A stretch of 64,000 nt of DNA from Lanius collurio (GCA_020086605.1 JACBWW010000017.1:8899283-8963282); one strand, 5' to 3'; positions 45,641 to 59,969 are shown, counted from the stretch's first letter. Numbers and translations: made by a program. Notes: generated by a model from the sequence alone, not told the origin.

Positions 45641-48115
45641 CAGGCAAACCCTTAGACTGGGATTCTAATTTCTCCTAAAGCCTCGGGCAGTACAAAATTG
45701 GCTAAAAGTTGTGTTAAGGAGAGGAGGAGGTCAGAGCGATGCCCCTCCGTTCTGGGAGGTTCCGTGACATGGTGGACATCAGTATTGCCCGAAAACCCCT
45801 CCATTTTGTACAAATCTAACAGTGGTAACAATAAAAACCCCTTAAATTCCTTAATCTTTTTCCAGATTAAAGCATTAAGAGCTGCTTGTATCAAAGAGCA
45901 GCAAATCTGTTTCACCAGAGACAGCCAACATCCCTTAGAACAGAAAACAAAAAAAGGCATTTATTTCTCACAAATAGATCCATTTTTAGGTAGGTTAAAA
46001 GGACTTTTCATTCTGAGGCAGGAAACAACAAATGAATGCCACCAAAGGTCCTGAGTCATAGGTACCATGACAGTCCAGTCATGTCTAAGTCAGGTCTAAG
46101 TCACAAACTCGATCTCTTTGTTGTTCTAAGAGACAACTTTCAAGGGAGATGCTGAGAATTTTGCTCTCCCATCCCACCTCTGCTGTCTGCTACCAAGGCA
46201 GATGTGATCAGCAGCGTTATGACCACAAGCAGAGTCCTGCTCACCTCACCAGCCTGGGGCAGAACACAGGAATGCCTCCAGTGATCCATGGGGTCCAGAG
46301 GACACTCCTGAAATCATCTACTCCAAGCACTCTTGAAGAGAAAAACTCTTACCCAGATACTTGGGTTATATGAAGCATTTTTTCCAATTTGGAAGTGAAA
46401 TGGGAACCAGTGATGGTTCACTGAAACCAGCCAGACTCAGCTCAGAAGTACACCTGAAGTGTGGTGAAGTTGATGAATCCCTGACTGACCAAATCCCTCA
46501 AGAGAAAGGATGGATTCACCCACCCTGTTGATGTCTTCAAGACCTCAGCTCAAAACGCTTTCCCAAAAACGCATTTAAGCCCAACTTGTTTGGGTGAAAA
46601 GGGGAAAACATGGTGGAATCCTCACTGCAATCCTAAAAAATGAGCCCACAGACCTTTACACCCCAGACCCCTTTTAAATGGGTCGAAGTATCAATCACTA
46701 ATGCTGGAATTTCCCACGGTGGGACTCGGTTCACAGACTGAGACAAACACAGGTGTCTGCCTAGAAAAATGTCCTTCTGCCTTTACTGCATTCACTGTAC
46801 ACAGAATATTTGGCAACTAAACCTTAACTATGCAGGACTGCAGGGGACCCCAGTCACCTCTGGGATCAAGATCTCAGTATTTATAAGAAAGCCCTGGAAA
46901 TACGGACCTGTTTTATGCTGAAGAGCTGAGCTTGTGACTCCCACCATTCCCTGTGACTTCCCAAATAAAGCATGGATTGCACTGCACCAGCAAATGAAGG
47001 AGTTTCTTAAATCCTAGGGGGAACACGATGCAAAGGAAAGCAAAGGGAAAGGTGTTCAGACATTGTGGAGTTACAGGAAAGTAGATGGATGTTTCAACTG
47101 GAGAAAAATGAGGTCAATTCTGTTTCAGTTTCACAGAGCTGAAACTTTGTGGTAACTTGGAAACTCAGCTGTAATCACTTTTGCCATGAGGGTAAGAATG
47201 GGATAATCCTCATAAAAAACAAATTGCCATGGAACTCCTGAGGTCACTGGAGACCAGACCCACACTCTGCAAAGCCACATGAGCTGTGATGACATCCCTC
47301 ATTTGCTCAGGATGTTCTGGGGAAACCTCCTTGTTTCCAGGCTGCCTCCTCTGAACACACATCCACAGAAGCCCAATGAAACACCGAGGATTGCTCTTAT
47401 GAAATCAGTCTGGAGACAGAGACTTTCTCACTGGAGAGGTTTGCAGCAGAGCAGAGCAAGAAGGAAGCTTCCAGAGCGTGGTTAGAAAGTTCCCTGGAGT
47501 CAGGGTTGCTGGAGGATTAGAACAATAAGATTTTGGGAGGACGTGTAGGTACTAGCAAACTTCTCAAGCCATGACTCTGTGAAAGAAGCTCTGGCAGCTT
47601 CCTCAGCCACAAGGAACTCAGGGTTCATCTCTGCACTGTAATATCATCATTAGTGTGACATTTGTCACCTGCTGTCCCCATCCTCCAGGCTATGGAGCTG
47701 TGGCAGTTCACACCATTCCAGCCTGCAGGACTTCAACTGATTTGCAAAAGAAAAAAACCCTCTGGATTCACCAGGACTGGAATTTCACACATGCTCATGG
47801 CAGAAACCAATGCTCAGTGGAGTTCATCTAATCTCTCTAGAACTCCTAAAAGTTGGGAATTCACTTAATGACATCACCCAAAACCTCTCTGACCTAATAA
47901 CAGAATCACCAGGACCACAGGAGAGCAACTTGCTCTGTCCTAAAATAGATGGCTAGAATAGGTGGAGTTGAACTGATCCTCTGGGGGAGTTAGTCCCTAA
48001 AAAAGGATTCTATGTGGAAGTTATAAACCAGATGTTTAATTCTGGATGACAAAATCTTGCCACGATGAATTGCATCCTTCTCCTGAGCCAAAAAACATCC
48101 AACAGCGAGTTCAGA
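45640..48115. other. Unique non-coding sequence, nothing recognised
   Basis: No known repeats, exon signatures or RNA genes in about 2.5 kb. Confidence 0.5.
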
Positions 48116-48119
48116 GGGA

Positions 48120-48415
48120 GAAGTTTTTAAAACACCTCTCAGCTTGGTTTTAAACTAAAAGAGAAGAGATTTAAAGGAGATATTGGGAAGAAATTCTTAG
48201 CTGTGAGGGTGGTGAGGCCCTGGCACAGGTTCTGAGAGAAGCTGTGGCTGTCCCATCCCTGGAAGTGTCCAAGGCCAGGTTGGACAGGGCTTGGAGCACC
48301 CTGGGATAGTGGAAGGTGTCCCTGCCCATAGCAGGGGGTGGAATGAGATGATCTTTGAGGTTCCTTCTAATTAAAGCCCTCCTATATTTCTATTATTTCT
48401 GTGATTCTGTAGTTA
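48120..48415 (+). mobile_element. CR1 LINE fragment, 3' end
   Basis: Plus-strand copy with GTGGTGAGGCCCTGGCACAG, TGGACAGGGCTTGGAGCACC and a terminus ending TTTCTGTGATTCTGTAG. Confidence 0.95.
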
Positions 48416-50560
48416 ACAAACACTGTTGGCAACGCAGTATTTCCCCAAAAGAGTCAAAGTTCTGCCAAGCCATTGGCCAGTCACAAACCATGAGCTGCCC
48501 TCTGAAGGGTACAGTGATGAAAATTTTTTTTCTCTACAACGTCTTGGTTGTCCCCATCACAGCCATAAATGGTTATACAGGTCTGGTAACAATGCTCCGG
48601 TCCTAAAGAAAAACGGGACTTAGCAGGCCTGAGGTCAGCAACCCTTTCCTAGAACCCTGGCCAGAACCAGCTGCTCCAGAAAAAAACTGTTAAGTGCACC
48701 ACACAGGATGTTTGTGGAACTCCATTCCTTGCAAAAATCTTATTCTGGTCTTCATTAGCCAGATGTCACCTTGAGTCCGGAAATAAAAGTCCCAAAATAC
48801 TCTTGTTATTGACTACAACAATCCTGAATATTTGCAATAACTCTGCCTGCAAAAAATGTACTGAAAAATACTGTGTTTAAATCGAAAGAGTTTGAAGGAG
48901 AAGATTTGCGTCTTTTACCTCTTTTCTCCTGGCAAATCAACAAGGAAGGTCAAGGACCTGACAAACACTTCAGGTTTCTCATCAGCCTCTCTTAAAATAA
49001 AGGGATAAAATCCTCCTAGACACCAACTGGCATCACATCAATGATGTTTGTGGGGTGTTCAGGCACCATCCCAGTCATCCCTCCCAACTTTACCTGTCTA
49101 AAGGGGAGGTGTTTAGGCTGTTTCTAGAGTGGATGGAGAAAGATAGGCAACTCCAGACAGTGATTCATCACATCCACTAGAAAGATCCCAATCTCAGGAA
49201 GGATGAATCGCCCTCAGAAGGTGCCCAGCTTTCTAAGATGGTTGGCTCAGATAGCTGAGCATTACATGGCTAAAATCAAGTGAGTGAATTTGGTCCACAG
49301 GTCTCTTAGGGGAGGTTCTGTCCCCCAGCAGAGCACAGATAACAACTCCTTGTGTGCTTGGAGACAAGAAGGAGTGCTCAGAGAAAACCCTGCTTTAAAA
49401 GCAGAGTTGTCCCCAGTTGGTGGAATGCTTCCTCCAGGATGAATTGAATCTTCCCCATGTTCACTTGAAAGGAGATGCCTCAGATAACTTGAGTCAGCCT
49501 TTGGGATCATCATGAGACAAAGTCCCAGCCCACAAGCAAGTGGGTTGTTAGTTATGTGGGTATTTTTTTTTTTTTTTTTTGACTGGAATGTTCAGTCCAG
49601 TTCTTGGAATATTTTAGAGGCATTTTCCCTTGCTCTGTCCTTGGGCTCGTACACAGCTATGCTGTGCCTGCTCCTAGGCAAGGTTTCTATCTATGCAGTG
49701 ATGGAAGACTCACAGACCACTATTCCAAGGTCTTTCCTTCAGAAAATCAAGGTCTTCCCTTCCTAACATTTTGTGGCCATTTCCCAGGTCTATGGAGAGC
49801 ACTTGGAAAAGCACCTGGTGACCTCAAGGCAACCTGGGAGCATTGCTCATCCCACAACCACAACACACTGGCTGAAGAGCACTCTGTGTGCCTGACTTCA
49901 TATCTCCACATGTTTAAATCTCTTCAGGGCTGGCTGAGAGAAACAGGAGCATTAATATTCTGTCAGTGCCCAGAAGGTCTCTGACTATGAGGCAAGCAAA
50001 GCTGGTGTGGTGTCTGTAGATTATCAGACCTTGTTGGCTGATCCTGGCCACCAGGACCTCAAAGACCTCAAGTTCTCTGCCAAAACAGTGCAGTGGAGTC
50101 AATCTCAGCAAATCCTTCCTGGCAAACCAAGGATGAACTGAAATAATTGTAATTTGAAATGGAGAAATGGCAAAATTGTGGTTTATGTAAAGCAGAGGAG
50201 TTTGATTTTTATTTTTTGAGATGGCTTTTCAAGGGTACTGAGGTTAGAGGCACAGGCCCAAGTTACTGGGAGTCAAACCAGGGTGTGAGCCATGTGAACA
50301 CCCATGTGAACGTTCTTACCCCCTGGTAAATATGAACCATCTCGTGTTTATTGCAGGGAAGGAGCATTCACACGGGCAGTTACCACAGAAAAACTGGCAT
50401 CTGATGAGTTCACACCCTAACTTACCTCGTGGTAATTTGTTCAGGTGCCCATCCCCTAAGGTGCCATTCCCAAAGCGAAGTCAGAGGACGCAATGTCCCC
50501 TTTATACTCAGAGTCAGCAACTTGGTGGTTATGGCACCTACCCACGGGATGGGAAAATGA
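48415..50560. other. Unique sequence, nothing firmly recognised
   Basis: T18 run at 49563-49580. A weak core-SINE-like end (GGGAGTCAAACCAGGGTGTG) near 50268-50287. Confidence 0.5.
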
Positions 50561-50569
50561 GCTTTACAA

Positions 50570-50650
50570 GTTTCCTCTGCTCCACTCGGAGCAGGGTTTT
50601 GAACCCAAGTTTCCCAAATCTCAGCAGCACGCCCTCGCCAACGGATTATG
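50570..50650. repeat. Possible core-SINE remnant
   Basis: GAGCAGGGTTTTGAACCCAA followed by GTTTCCCAAATCTCAGCAGC resembles the 3' 'tttgaacccaggtctcc' segment shared by MIR-type elements. Diverged. Confidence 0.35.
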
Positions 50651-51149
50651 GTGTTCCCCAGAAGTACCAAATCGATTATTCACATTGATTGAAGTGCTGG
50701 GGATTCAGCCAGGAACCTGTGGAGCTTGGAGCTCTCAACACCCAGCGCTGCTGAGAGCTGGGTGCAGATCAGGATACGCGGCACACGGATGGATTTTGCG
50801 AGTTCTGAAGGATACACCCCGAAGTTCTGCAATTCTGCCTTTGCATGCCCCAAAACCCCATCCAGCTCCAAGCCAAGATTTGCTGCACGTTGTCAGATAT
50901 GTACAAGCCTTAACCAGGCTCCTTCTCTCCCCTGCACTGGGATAGGGGAGATGGGACTGAGATATGCCTGTAATTTGCATACATTATTGCTGTATGTCCC
51001 TGATAGCAGGGATAATAACGTGCTGTGTATCAGCCCACCACAGGAAAGACTCTCCCTGCTCCCAGGCTTCATCTCAACCTGTGTGACCCAGCCCGGTGCC
51101 CAAGCACAGAAAATGAACAGAACTGCCCCAGTATTTAGGGATAAACACA

Positions 51150-51357
51150 AAGCAAACTCAGCACTTTTCTGGCCCAGAATCAAAGGGTTAGGCAACTGGA
51201 AGGATCAAGACCTAAAGGAGCTCGGAGTCTTAAGACATGAGACAAAGGAATTGCTCCAAAGCAGCACTTTCCTGGCCCAGAATCAAGGTATGAAGCAACC
51301 TGTGGGTTCCTGAAGGATCTCAGAGTCCAAGACACAAGGCAAATAGGTTGTCCCAAA
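51150..51357 (+). repeat. Diverged tandem duplication, unit of about 103 bp
   Basis: Two consecutive copies begin GCACTTTTCTGGCCCAGAAT (51161) and GCACTTTCCTGGCCCAGAAT (51264) and continue in parallel (aaaggatcaagacc / gaaggatctcagag; cggagtcttaagacatgagac / agagtccaagacacaaggc). The copies differ by substitutions and small indels, so the event is not recent. Confidence 0.88.
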
Positions 51358-51774
51358 GTCTGTCACAGCCAAAGGAAGATTTTCTTTGAGTTCCAGCTGT
51401 TTTTGGAGCAGAAGCCAAAGCGAAGAAGAGGGATATGGGATCTACCTATGCATATACATAGAGGCATCTGTACTGTATATGTACTTAACTACCTTGCTCC
51501 ATAATGAATACTTCTTCTCTTCAAAGAATCCTCACAGGAGGTGTTCACTGGGCTTTTTTAGGACACCTTGCTGGGAGCTGCCAGCACCAATCCACCAGGG
51601 AAGCGGGTGACATCCAGCATGGGAACCATGGACCTCCAAAGGATTGCAGTCCTTCCTCTTCTTTAAACCCAATGAGGAGCTTCCTTCATCCCTTCCTCAG
51701 CCACACAAAGCAATGAGGAGATTGGTGGCATGGCCCACTCCTCCCATAAATCACATCTCAGAATGAGAAGGAGG

Positions 51775-52192
51775 GGGGAAGAAACCCTCTGATGATTAGA
51801 GGGCTGGAGCAATGGTCCTACAAAGACTGAGAGAGTTGGGACTGTTCATCCTGGAGAACTGGGAAGACCTCATTGTGACTTTCCAGTAATTAAAGGGGGC
51901 TTATTAAAAAAAAAAAAAAGAGGGAGAGGGATTTTATACATGGGCAGATAGGGATTAGACAACGGAAACAGTTTTAACTGAGATGTTAAGATGAAGTTTT
52001 TTTCTCAGTGGTGAAGCACTGGATCAGATTGTGGATGCCCTATCCCTGGGAGTGTCCAAGGCCAGGCTGGATGGGACCCTGAGGAACCTGAAGCAGTAAA
52101 TGACATCCCTGCCCATCACAGGGGGTTGGAACTGGATGACTCAGAGGTCCCTTCCCACCCAAAGCATTCTGCGCTCTGTAATTCTGTGAAAC
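51775..52192 (+). mobile_element. Degenerate CR1 LINE fragment
   Basis: Plus-strand copy from TGATTAGAGGGCTGGAGCAA to CTGCGCTCTGTAATTCTGTG, with an A14 run inside at 51906-51919. Confidence 0.92.
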
Positions 52193-52194
52193 AG

Positions 52195-55100
52195 AAGATG
52201 AATTGAAGAAAACAAAAAACAGAATGAGGAGTTACTCTGTGAGCACTGGAACTGGTGAGCACCGACTCTTCTGTCTGGATTTAGGATGCCCAGGGAACAT
52301 GGATGCACACACACACTGCTCACACCCTTCTGCCCCTGCAAGGACACCGCTCACATTTCTACCCCATTTACCTGCCCGTTTTTGTGAGATCTGTGGATAT
52401 CTAATATTTTTCAGAACCTCTGCCAAAAGAAGCTCATTGGGCCAAGAGGTTTCAATGTCATTACAGGGACAAACAGGCAGCAGGATTGCTTAAGCCTTGG
52501 CTCATGTAGAAACTAGTTCTGAGAGATGGATTAGAGCAGAAGTGGAGCTGAGAGCTCTTCCATGAGCCCCTCCTTGCCCCCAGCCTGGGTCCCCCTCTGG
52601 GGCCTGATGGACATCATCCCATTTGCTCAAGCAATTATAGGTCTGCATAAAAACACTTTGGAAAAGTCTGAATTTCACAGGAAAAGGTCAACATGGCTGA
52701 AAAATTACACAAATTACACCTGAGGTGTCTCCATCTATTGTTTCCTAAGATTAATAATAAAGTCTAACTTAGCACAGTAGTGCCCAAGGCTAAGTTCATG
52801 CCTAACTTAGCACCCAGACAGTTTTAATAGCAAAACCTATGTGGAGACCTGTAGTCAGTTTAGAGGTCACATCACTTCCCTCACTCTTCCATTATATCGA
52901 TGCCACTGTACTCTTCTGGCATTAAAGAAAATACTAGGCACCTTTCCTGACATCTCTAAGATCAAGGAAATTTGAGATAAATCCAGCTCTTCCTCATTCA
53001 CAGTAACAGAAACAGTCTGGGAATTCAAGGACCAGACAGCACAAGCTGTATGAATAAATTTGTACAGATCTTATCAGCAAGGTCAGCAGAACCATGAAAA
53101 CGTGAAGCTCAGAAGACAACAGGAGCTGGTGAGTCCTGCTGCAGGGATTTCAGAATCAGAATCATGATTGGCTTTGAGGGTGGTCTCTGTCAAGGTGCCT
53201 CCACCTGGCAGCTCACCATGCTTACAAAAAATCAGTCCAAATGACTAAATCTTTGACAAATAATGCTCCTGCAAGAACTCCTTTCCTGAATCAGCTTCTG
53301 CACTGAAACACCACAGAACCCAAGAAGGAGAGACATTTGCACAAATACAAATTCCTTGTCCAGGGGAACTGAGGGCAGGATGAGCTTAAGTATTTGGGCA
53401 CAGAGGAATTAAATCACCTGATCTAATCTTGTTCATGCAGGAGTCAGGCTCCCAAATGGTCCTCTTGGTTCTGCTGATCCCTGACAGAGAGAGGTCCTTT
53501 CCTCCCGAGATTGACATGGATAGGGCTGGTGAGTCACAGCCAGGAAGAGTCAGCCCTCCCTCATGGACTGCAAAGGGAGCTTGGATGAGTCCCTCAGCTG
53601 GGATGTGCAGCTCTGAGGTGATGAGCCCAGCTCAGCAGGGCTGCTGTGCGTCAGCACTGTGTGTGTACGGCTCTATGACACGGAGAGCAGCCCTAAACTC
53701 CTCACTCGTGCTCTCTGCCTCGCTGACTCACAAACATCCAGCTGCCCTGGCTGCCATCCTCACCCAAAAATTGGGTTGGTTTTTCTTTAAACAGTGAGTC
53801 AAAGGTAACTCTGGCCCATCTTCTCCTGCTGGCTCTGCTCAGTGACCCCACGCTGTCCCTTGGAATGGGATGTGGGCAGCTCTCTCTGACAGAGCCTATA
53901 GGAAACTCCCCTCTTTTTCCACCTTTCTGATTCTCCTCTCCAGGTGCCCAAGCTGTGTGTTTAGGCCTGTGAAGGGCGGAGAAGAAATACGGCCAGAGGT
54001 CCCACGTCCTAAGGATGAGTTTTAGCTGCTGAATTACCTTGTTCCCCTGGTTAATCACAAAATCTGCAGTTCATTAGATAGTCAAGGTTTTGCATGTTGC
54101 CCTGCCCTTCTGGTAGAAGAGCTTGCCAAAACTGGGCTCTTGCAAGAATCTATCAAGAGCCTGGTTCCCTCGTTTCTGGAGCCTGGCTGCAAGGACAGAA
54201 TTCCTCAATTTATTTCAAGTCCCAGTGTCAGGGGCAGCAGGAGCACCACCACCACTCTCACTGCTGCTGGCTGACACCACCAAGGTATCCCTGGCTGTAA
54301 ATTTAGGCCAGTTTATACAAACCCTGAATTAGTTTCTCTGTTAGAATTTGGAGACTCTTCTGGTCAACAGAACAACTGCAATTTTAGCGGAGTTAAAGCT
54401 GTGCTGGGAACACCCTGCCTTGTGTTAGGCTGGGCTTGACCCTTTCATTCACCAGCAGACTGAGACTACACACTGAGTCAGCAGGACAGATGGACTCAAT
54501 GCTCCTTGGGATCACAGACTTCCCATATGCCTGTGGGCAACTTACACCGAGGGTTTCAGTGGTCACTGAATTAGCATTTCCCTGTCTGATCCCCAATCTT
54601 CTGCTAATGTGTCTTATCTATTCTCTTTCAACTCGGTTGTTTGCCCCATCTGTCTGGGCTGTGTACTCTCCCAGGCAAAACCCAGTTCCCACTGTGCCCT
54701 CAGTCTTCTGTTGCAAGTGACTTTGAGGTTTTGCAATCAATCCACTAATATCCATGACCCATCCTGCTAGGAAAAAGCAGTGATCCAGTAAGCTCCTTCC
54801 TTCTCCAGATGATATTCCTGTTAGCAATGACTCAGTGTTAACTGAGTGCTTATATCCATGACTTCCTCACAATTCTGATTTAGGCAGATTTAATCCAGCC
54901 TGGAGCATGTGAGGATGGATGAGGTGATTTCTGGATTTAATGGTGGTGGAAGCTGCTACACCTATTTTTGCAAGCCCCCAGAGGGATGGATCTCAGTTAA
55001 CCCAAGGTGCCCAAGAGTTAGGCAGCTAAATCTGTGCTGCTAAAAGCCTGTTCTCTCTCAGTGTGTGAGAGGAAATAAACACTTCAAAAAAAGCAACAGA

Positions 55101-55515
55101 GCTAATCCACTTTTCCTCACACTCAGAAGGAGCTGAGGGCTCATGGACCACCACTGACAAGAGGCAGCTCAATAAAATCAGCTAATTGATCACGCTGCAG
55201 CAATGCCATCAATAAACCTGAGGCATAAAGCACAAATTATGTGTCTAAGCAGCCCTGCACTTCCCTCCTGCCCTTCCCCACTCAGCCTCGTGTTTTGTCT
55301 GAGCACTTCCAGCAGCAAATCTTTCCAGGGGATGACCCAACCACAGCCCTGCAGCAGAGCAACTCTCAGGGCCTGGAGTTCAGGCTGCAGGTTCCTTTCT
55401 CTATAGATTTAAAAAAATCAGCACTCTTTTTTTCCAGCCAGACAGGAAAAGGGACAGGCTGGGCTGAGCTTCCCAGTCCCTGAGCCCTTTGCTGCAGGAA
55501 AATAATAACAGAATG
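52195..55515. other. Unique non-coding sequence, nothing recognised
   Basis: About 3.3 kb without recognised repeats. A short CACCACCAC run at about 54244. No exon or RNA gene recognised. Confidence 0.5.
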
Positions 55516-55518
55516 TAC

Positions 55519-55648
55519 CAAAAGGTTGGATGGGGCTCTGAATCACCTGGGACAGTGGAAGGTGTCCCTGCTCATGGCAGGGGGTGGCACAGGATGGGCT
55601 CTAAAGTCCCTTCCAACCCATTCTGGGATTCAGTGGTTCTGTGATCCA
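55519..55648 (+). mobile_element. CR1 3' tail
   Basis: Plus-strand GGGACAGTGGAAGGTGTCCC, GCTCATGGCAGGGGGTGGCA and GGGATTCAGTGGTTCTGTGA. Confidence 0.9.
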
Positions 55649-55649
55649 C

Positions 55650-58600
55650 AGAAGGGCACTGGCCTCAGAGCCTTCAGGATGCTCTTCACCACTGCCCCAA
55701 ATCCATAGGATCAGTGTGGTACCCAGCTCTCCTGGCCTGGATCACTAAGGCAACTTAGTCCACATCAAATTCATCTCAATGGCTGTTCCCAGAACTGCAA
55801 GAAATTGAAACTTCACAAGAATTGCCTTCAAATGCCTTCTGAGATACGGGATTTTTGCTCAGTTCTTCTACACCTGTGGAAAGCAACACCAGGACTTCAA
55901 GTGAAGGGTTTTTTAAAGGTAATTTGGTCACTAAAGATTCACACTGAAGGGTCCTCCACAGGAAACATCCTCTTGCAGCACTCCACATGGCTATGTAGAT
56001 GCTAAAATGCCCAGGAGTGGCATAGAATGGCTTAGGAGTGTGTTCAAAGCCAAGACCGACCTGTCCAAAGGGAGATATCTTTGTCCCAGGCATCCAGAAT
56101 CCCCTTCCAGGCAATGGTTGGGAAACTGGCACAGCTGGGATGGGATTCATCTCATCCCAAAGTAAATGTCTGACAGATGTCAGATGAGCTGCATCTCATC
56201 TCTCACCACTAGCTCTAGAGGAATCTTGGTTAGAGACTGCAAAATATTCACGAGGATTTGCAAAACCAACCATGGATCACCCAAAAACCAGCATTAACCA
56301 GATTTTTGTGTCTCTCGAGGAGCTGTGGGTCTCCCAGTAAAGTCTGCAAATCTTCCCTGATGTCCTGTGGTATTTCCCTGACATTCACTGGGTTTTGGAT
56401 GGAGTCCTACCTGCTCACACTGTCCCATTCCTTCCCAGCTACAGCAGGCTCAGGAAAAAATGGGAATTCTCCCTTAAGTGTGTCCCTCAGCCTGCTGAGG
56501 ATTTAGAGTGGCTTTCTGCCATGCCACACAACACTGTCTAGCAACAGGCTCCATTGTTGTTCTTGTGGGGGCAGAGGCACGAGCTGAATGGGAGGCTTGG
56601 CAACTGTTCAAGGAGTTCCATTCCTGCCTTCCCACCCCTCGGGAAATATCTCTATTAGACAAGGTGCACCCCTCTGGAAGCACAAGGAGCTCCTGCTCTG
56701 CCCAGTGCAGTTGGGGTTCGTTTCATGGGCTCAGCTGCAGCAGGGATGGGCTCTGCCTTTGCTCCCTGCTCCATCCCACAGTGGGAATTCTGTTGGATAA
56801 CAGGGACTTCCCCGGAAAGCTGAGCGTGTGTAACTTCTGCCATGAAACTGCATCTTCCAGCAGAGATGTAGAGGAAATACAAACCTGGAAAGTGAAATTA
56901 AGAGGCATAGACTGGGAAAAGGAAAAAGGGTTCAATTTCAGAGAACTAAAGGGAAAACAAAGCCAGAGGAATTCCTGAAATGCAGAAACATCTGCGACCG
57001 TGTCCCTCTGCCAAGATAACTGTCAGGACGGGGCCACAGGGAAACCACTTCAAATCTCTCTTTGAGAAGTTTTGAGATAAAAGTTCTATCACAATCTTGA
57101 CTTGTGGGTGTGGCTGGGGGATGGTGGGAGACTCTGGATGTGTCTGAGAGCACAAGGAAGATGCATTTGTTCTCTGGAGTGTCCTGGATGAAAGGCAGGA
57201 GTAAATACTTTACAGAGGAAGCTGCAAAACCCTCAAACTGCTAAGGCTTTCAGCAGCTGGGCTGAGACAGGACAAGATATGGATTTCCTGAGGAGAGGGG
57301 TGGTCTAGAGGTTTTCAGTACCAGCCTGGATGCCATGAATGTTTCTGCACCCATTCCAATACATCAAAGAGCACTAAAGAGAGTATAAAATGCAGGAAAA
57401 TGATGGACAGTAAGTGCATGACTTGATCTGAGCCAGGTAAAATTATGCCAGGCACAGGAATTACGGATTTTGACAGGTAACAGGCAAATGTGCAAACTCT
57501 CAAAGGGGATTCCTTGTGTTGGGAATAATCTGACTAAACTTGGATGGCCCTGGTGGACATTGCTCTGAGCTGGCCTCCTCAACTCCTCCACTGTCACAGA
57601 GGGTTTCACCAGCCAAGCTCCATCAAACACCTGAGATATGAACTGCAGCAGAAGAAAAGTGCCCAGTTCTCCTCAAAGAAAGGAGCCAAGAGCCCCTGGA
57701 TTGATGGAGACATGGGAATTGCAGACAAGTGAATTCCACCCCCAGGCTTTGCTCAGCTGCCCGCAGATGGACATGGAGGGATGCTGAGATGCTCTGGGGT
57801 TTTCCTGACTGGTCTCCAGCTGCTGCCAAGAAAGGAGCAGGTCACCAGTGGATTAGGAACAACCCCTGCCAGGCCTCTGAGGATGACCAGGATGTCACCA
57901 AGCATCTCATCCAGCAGCAGAACCTGCGCAGGGACTCCTGATGGGAACCTGGCCATCTCCATATGCCACTCCAGGGAGGCAGGTCTGAACTAGGAACACT
58001 GGGAATGGTGCCTGGCAACCAGGAAAGCTCCCAGACCTGTGGCAAACATGAGGCCAGGCTGGAAATGTGAGGGTCTGCCATGCCCTGAGCTCGAGGAACA
58101 GCCAAGGCACTCTCTGAGCCTTCTCCAACACACTCTGAGCCTACAGAGCGCCGTGGGAGAGGAGAAGTGACCAACCCAGACACCTGGAATCCCTTGCACG
58201 GCCCGTGATGTCAAAAGGGAACCAGCCACACACTCTGATGGGACCTTGGTGAAGCCTGAGAGTGCAAAGGTGCAACAGGAGACAAGCATTTCACACCAAG
58301 AGCGTGAAGGAATCTCTACCTTGGGAAAGGGCAGCAGCAATCACTGCTAATAATTATCACTGGATCCATGGAAGCATAACTGACTGCCTTAACACCAGGA
58401 CAGAAACTGTGATGAGGAGGAGGAGACCAAAAGCACCTTGAACTCCTTTGATGGCCCAGTCTCTACAAATGCAAAGCTCTCTCTGGGTAGCAGCAACACC
58501 CGGATGGGGACTGTGAATATGCAGGTGACAAACCAGGAAGAGGGACAAACAACACCTTTGTGATGCAGAACGCTCTCCCCGGCTCCCAGGCCGCTTTTGA

Positions 58601-59965
58601 AAGCCGTGCCCTATGTTAGGAGTTCAGAACAAGGGAGTTAATGCATCAGTTCTCCTCCCCTCCCCGCGTTTTCTGCAAGTTCCAGCAGAATTTGGAGTGA
58701 ACTTACGAACTGATGGGATTTTTACAGGCTGTGCTAAGACAGATTTAAAACAAATCAATCTGCTTTTAAAAGGACAAAAAGGGAAAAGAGCATCATGAGT
58801 GGCATGGAATAGATGGAGACAGCTGGCATGGACATGTTCAGGAGTAGCTTTGCTGCAAGACCAACCCTAGACCTGATCCAGCTGAGCCCCATGGGAAGGC
58901 TCCTGCCTGGATATTCCCCCCCTTTCAGTATGAAGTCCCACTGAACTGCCTCAGCTCTGGGCTTTGGCTCTTGGTGGTGCCAGCAGAGATGGATTTAGAG
59001 AGACCTTCTGGGCTGGGGACACTCCTGCTGCAGCCTTGGGGCTGGGCCCAGTCCAGCCTTGGCTGAGAACGTGGACAGGACCTGTGTGCCTCCTGCCACT
59101 TCCCCTTCCTTTCCCCAATAGCCCAGTGGGTTTGACTGGGCAGAAATCACCAAGCTCCACAACACCACAAGTCATGGGTGGCTCTTGGGAACCTTCTCCT
59201 TCCCAGCCATGACCTCCAGACCTCCCTCACACTCCTCCCCTCTTTCCAGCCACACTCTTCATCCCCATGGGGTTTTCCTGGGGAAGCAGGGCACAAGCAT
59301 GAGTCCAGCCCTGTCCTGCAAAGGGAATTTCACTGTGGATGTCACTGGGACCATCCTGGGGGTGAAGGAGGCTATCACACTCAGCTCAGCTGCCCGGCCC
59401 CAAAGGGAGCAGCACCCTGACTCAGTGCCCGCAGGATTCCCCCCGCAACACCCCTGTGCAAGGCCTGCTGAGTGCTGTCATTATGCCCAAAAAAACCTTA
59501 GAAACGCAGCCAGGGGCTTTGAACCACCAGCTTGAGGAATGCTGGGCAAGGGCAAAGCCGAGCTCCAACCCCTGATCATCCCATCAGGATTTTCCTGCGC
59601 TCCTGTGCGTGTGGAGGAAAAATATTTGCTCCTCGTGAGGTCTAACATGGAATAACCTGCTGCTGCTGCTGCTGCTTTGCAGGAATTGGTGCAGGGACTG
59701 GAGAAGAAGCAGCATTGCTGCAGGGCTGGAGCTAAGCTGGAAGGAAGTGGGAAGCCAGCAGGAAAGGGATCCCGCAGGTTTGGGATGGAGACACCGGCGA
59801 GTCAGCCTGGTTTCCCCTGCTGCAATCAGCAATCCGTGACTTTCTTTTCCAGGAGACACCACAGTAAAAATCATGGCTTCTCCAGCCTGAACCTTTAAAA
59901 AAAAGGGTCAAAAGGTCTTTTTTTGGCCAACAGAAAGCAACGCAGTTCCCAAGCCTCAATTCCAG
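55650..59965. other. Unique non-coding sequence with (CTG)6
   Basis: (CTG)6 at 59657-59674 followed by CTTTGCAG. CCTTTGATG at 58445-58453 is TCF/LEF-like. No gene recognised in about 4.3 kb. Confidence 0.5.
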
Positions 59966-59969
59966 CTAT

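Noticed and set aside
50726..51313. Frame of 195 codons on the plus strand
   Set aside because: Ends in the tandem duplication and has no recognisable motifs or splice signals. The frame overlaps equally long ones on the other strand.
16001..58453. TCF/LEF sites (16001-16009, 19669-19677, 58445-58453) as a Wnt feedback array
   Set aside because: The 9-bp consensus with two degenerate ends is expected about twice by chance in 64 kb on both strands. Three widely spaced hits are not a cluster.
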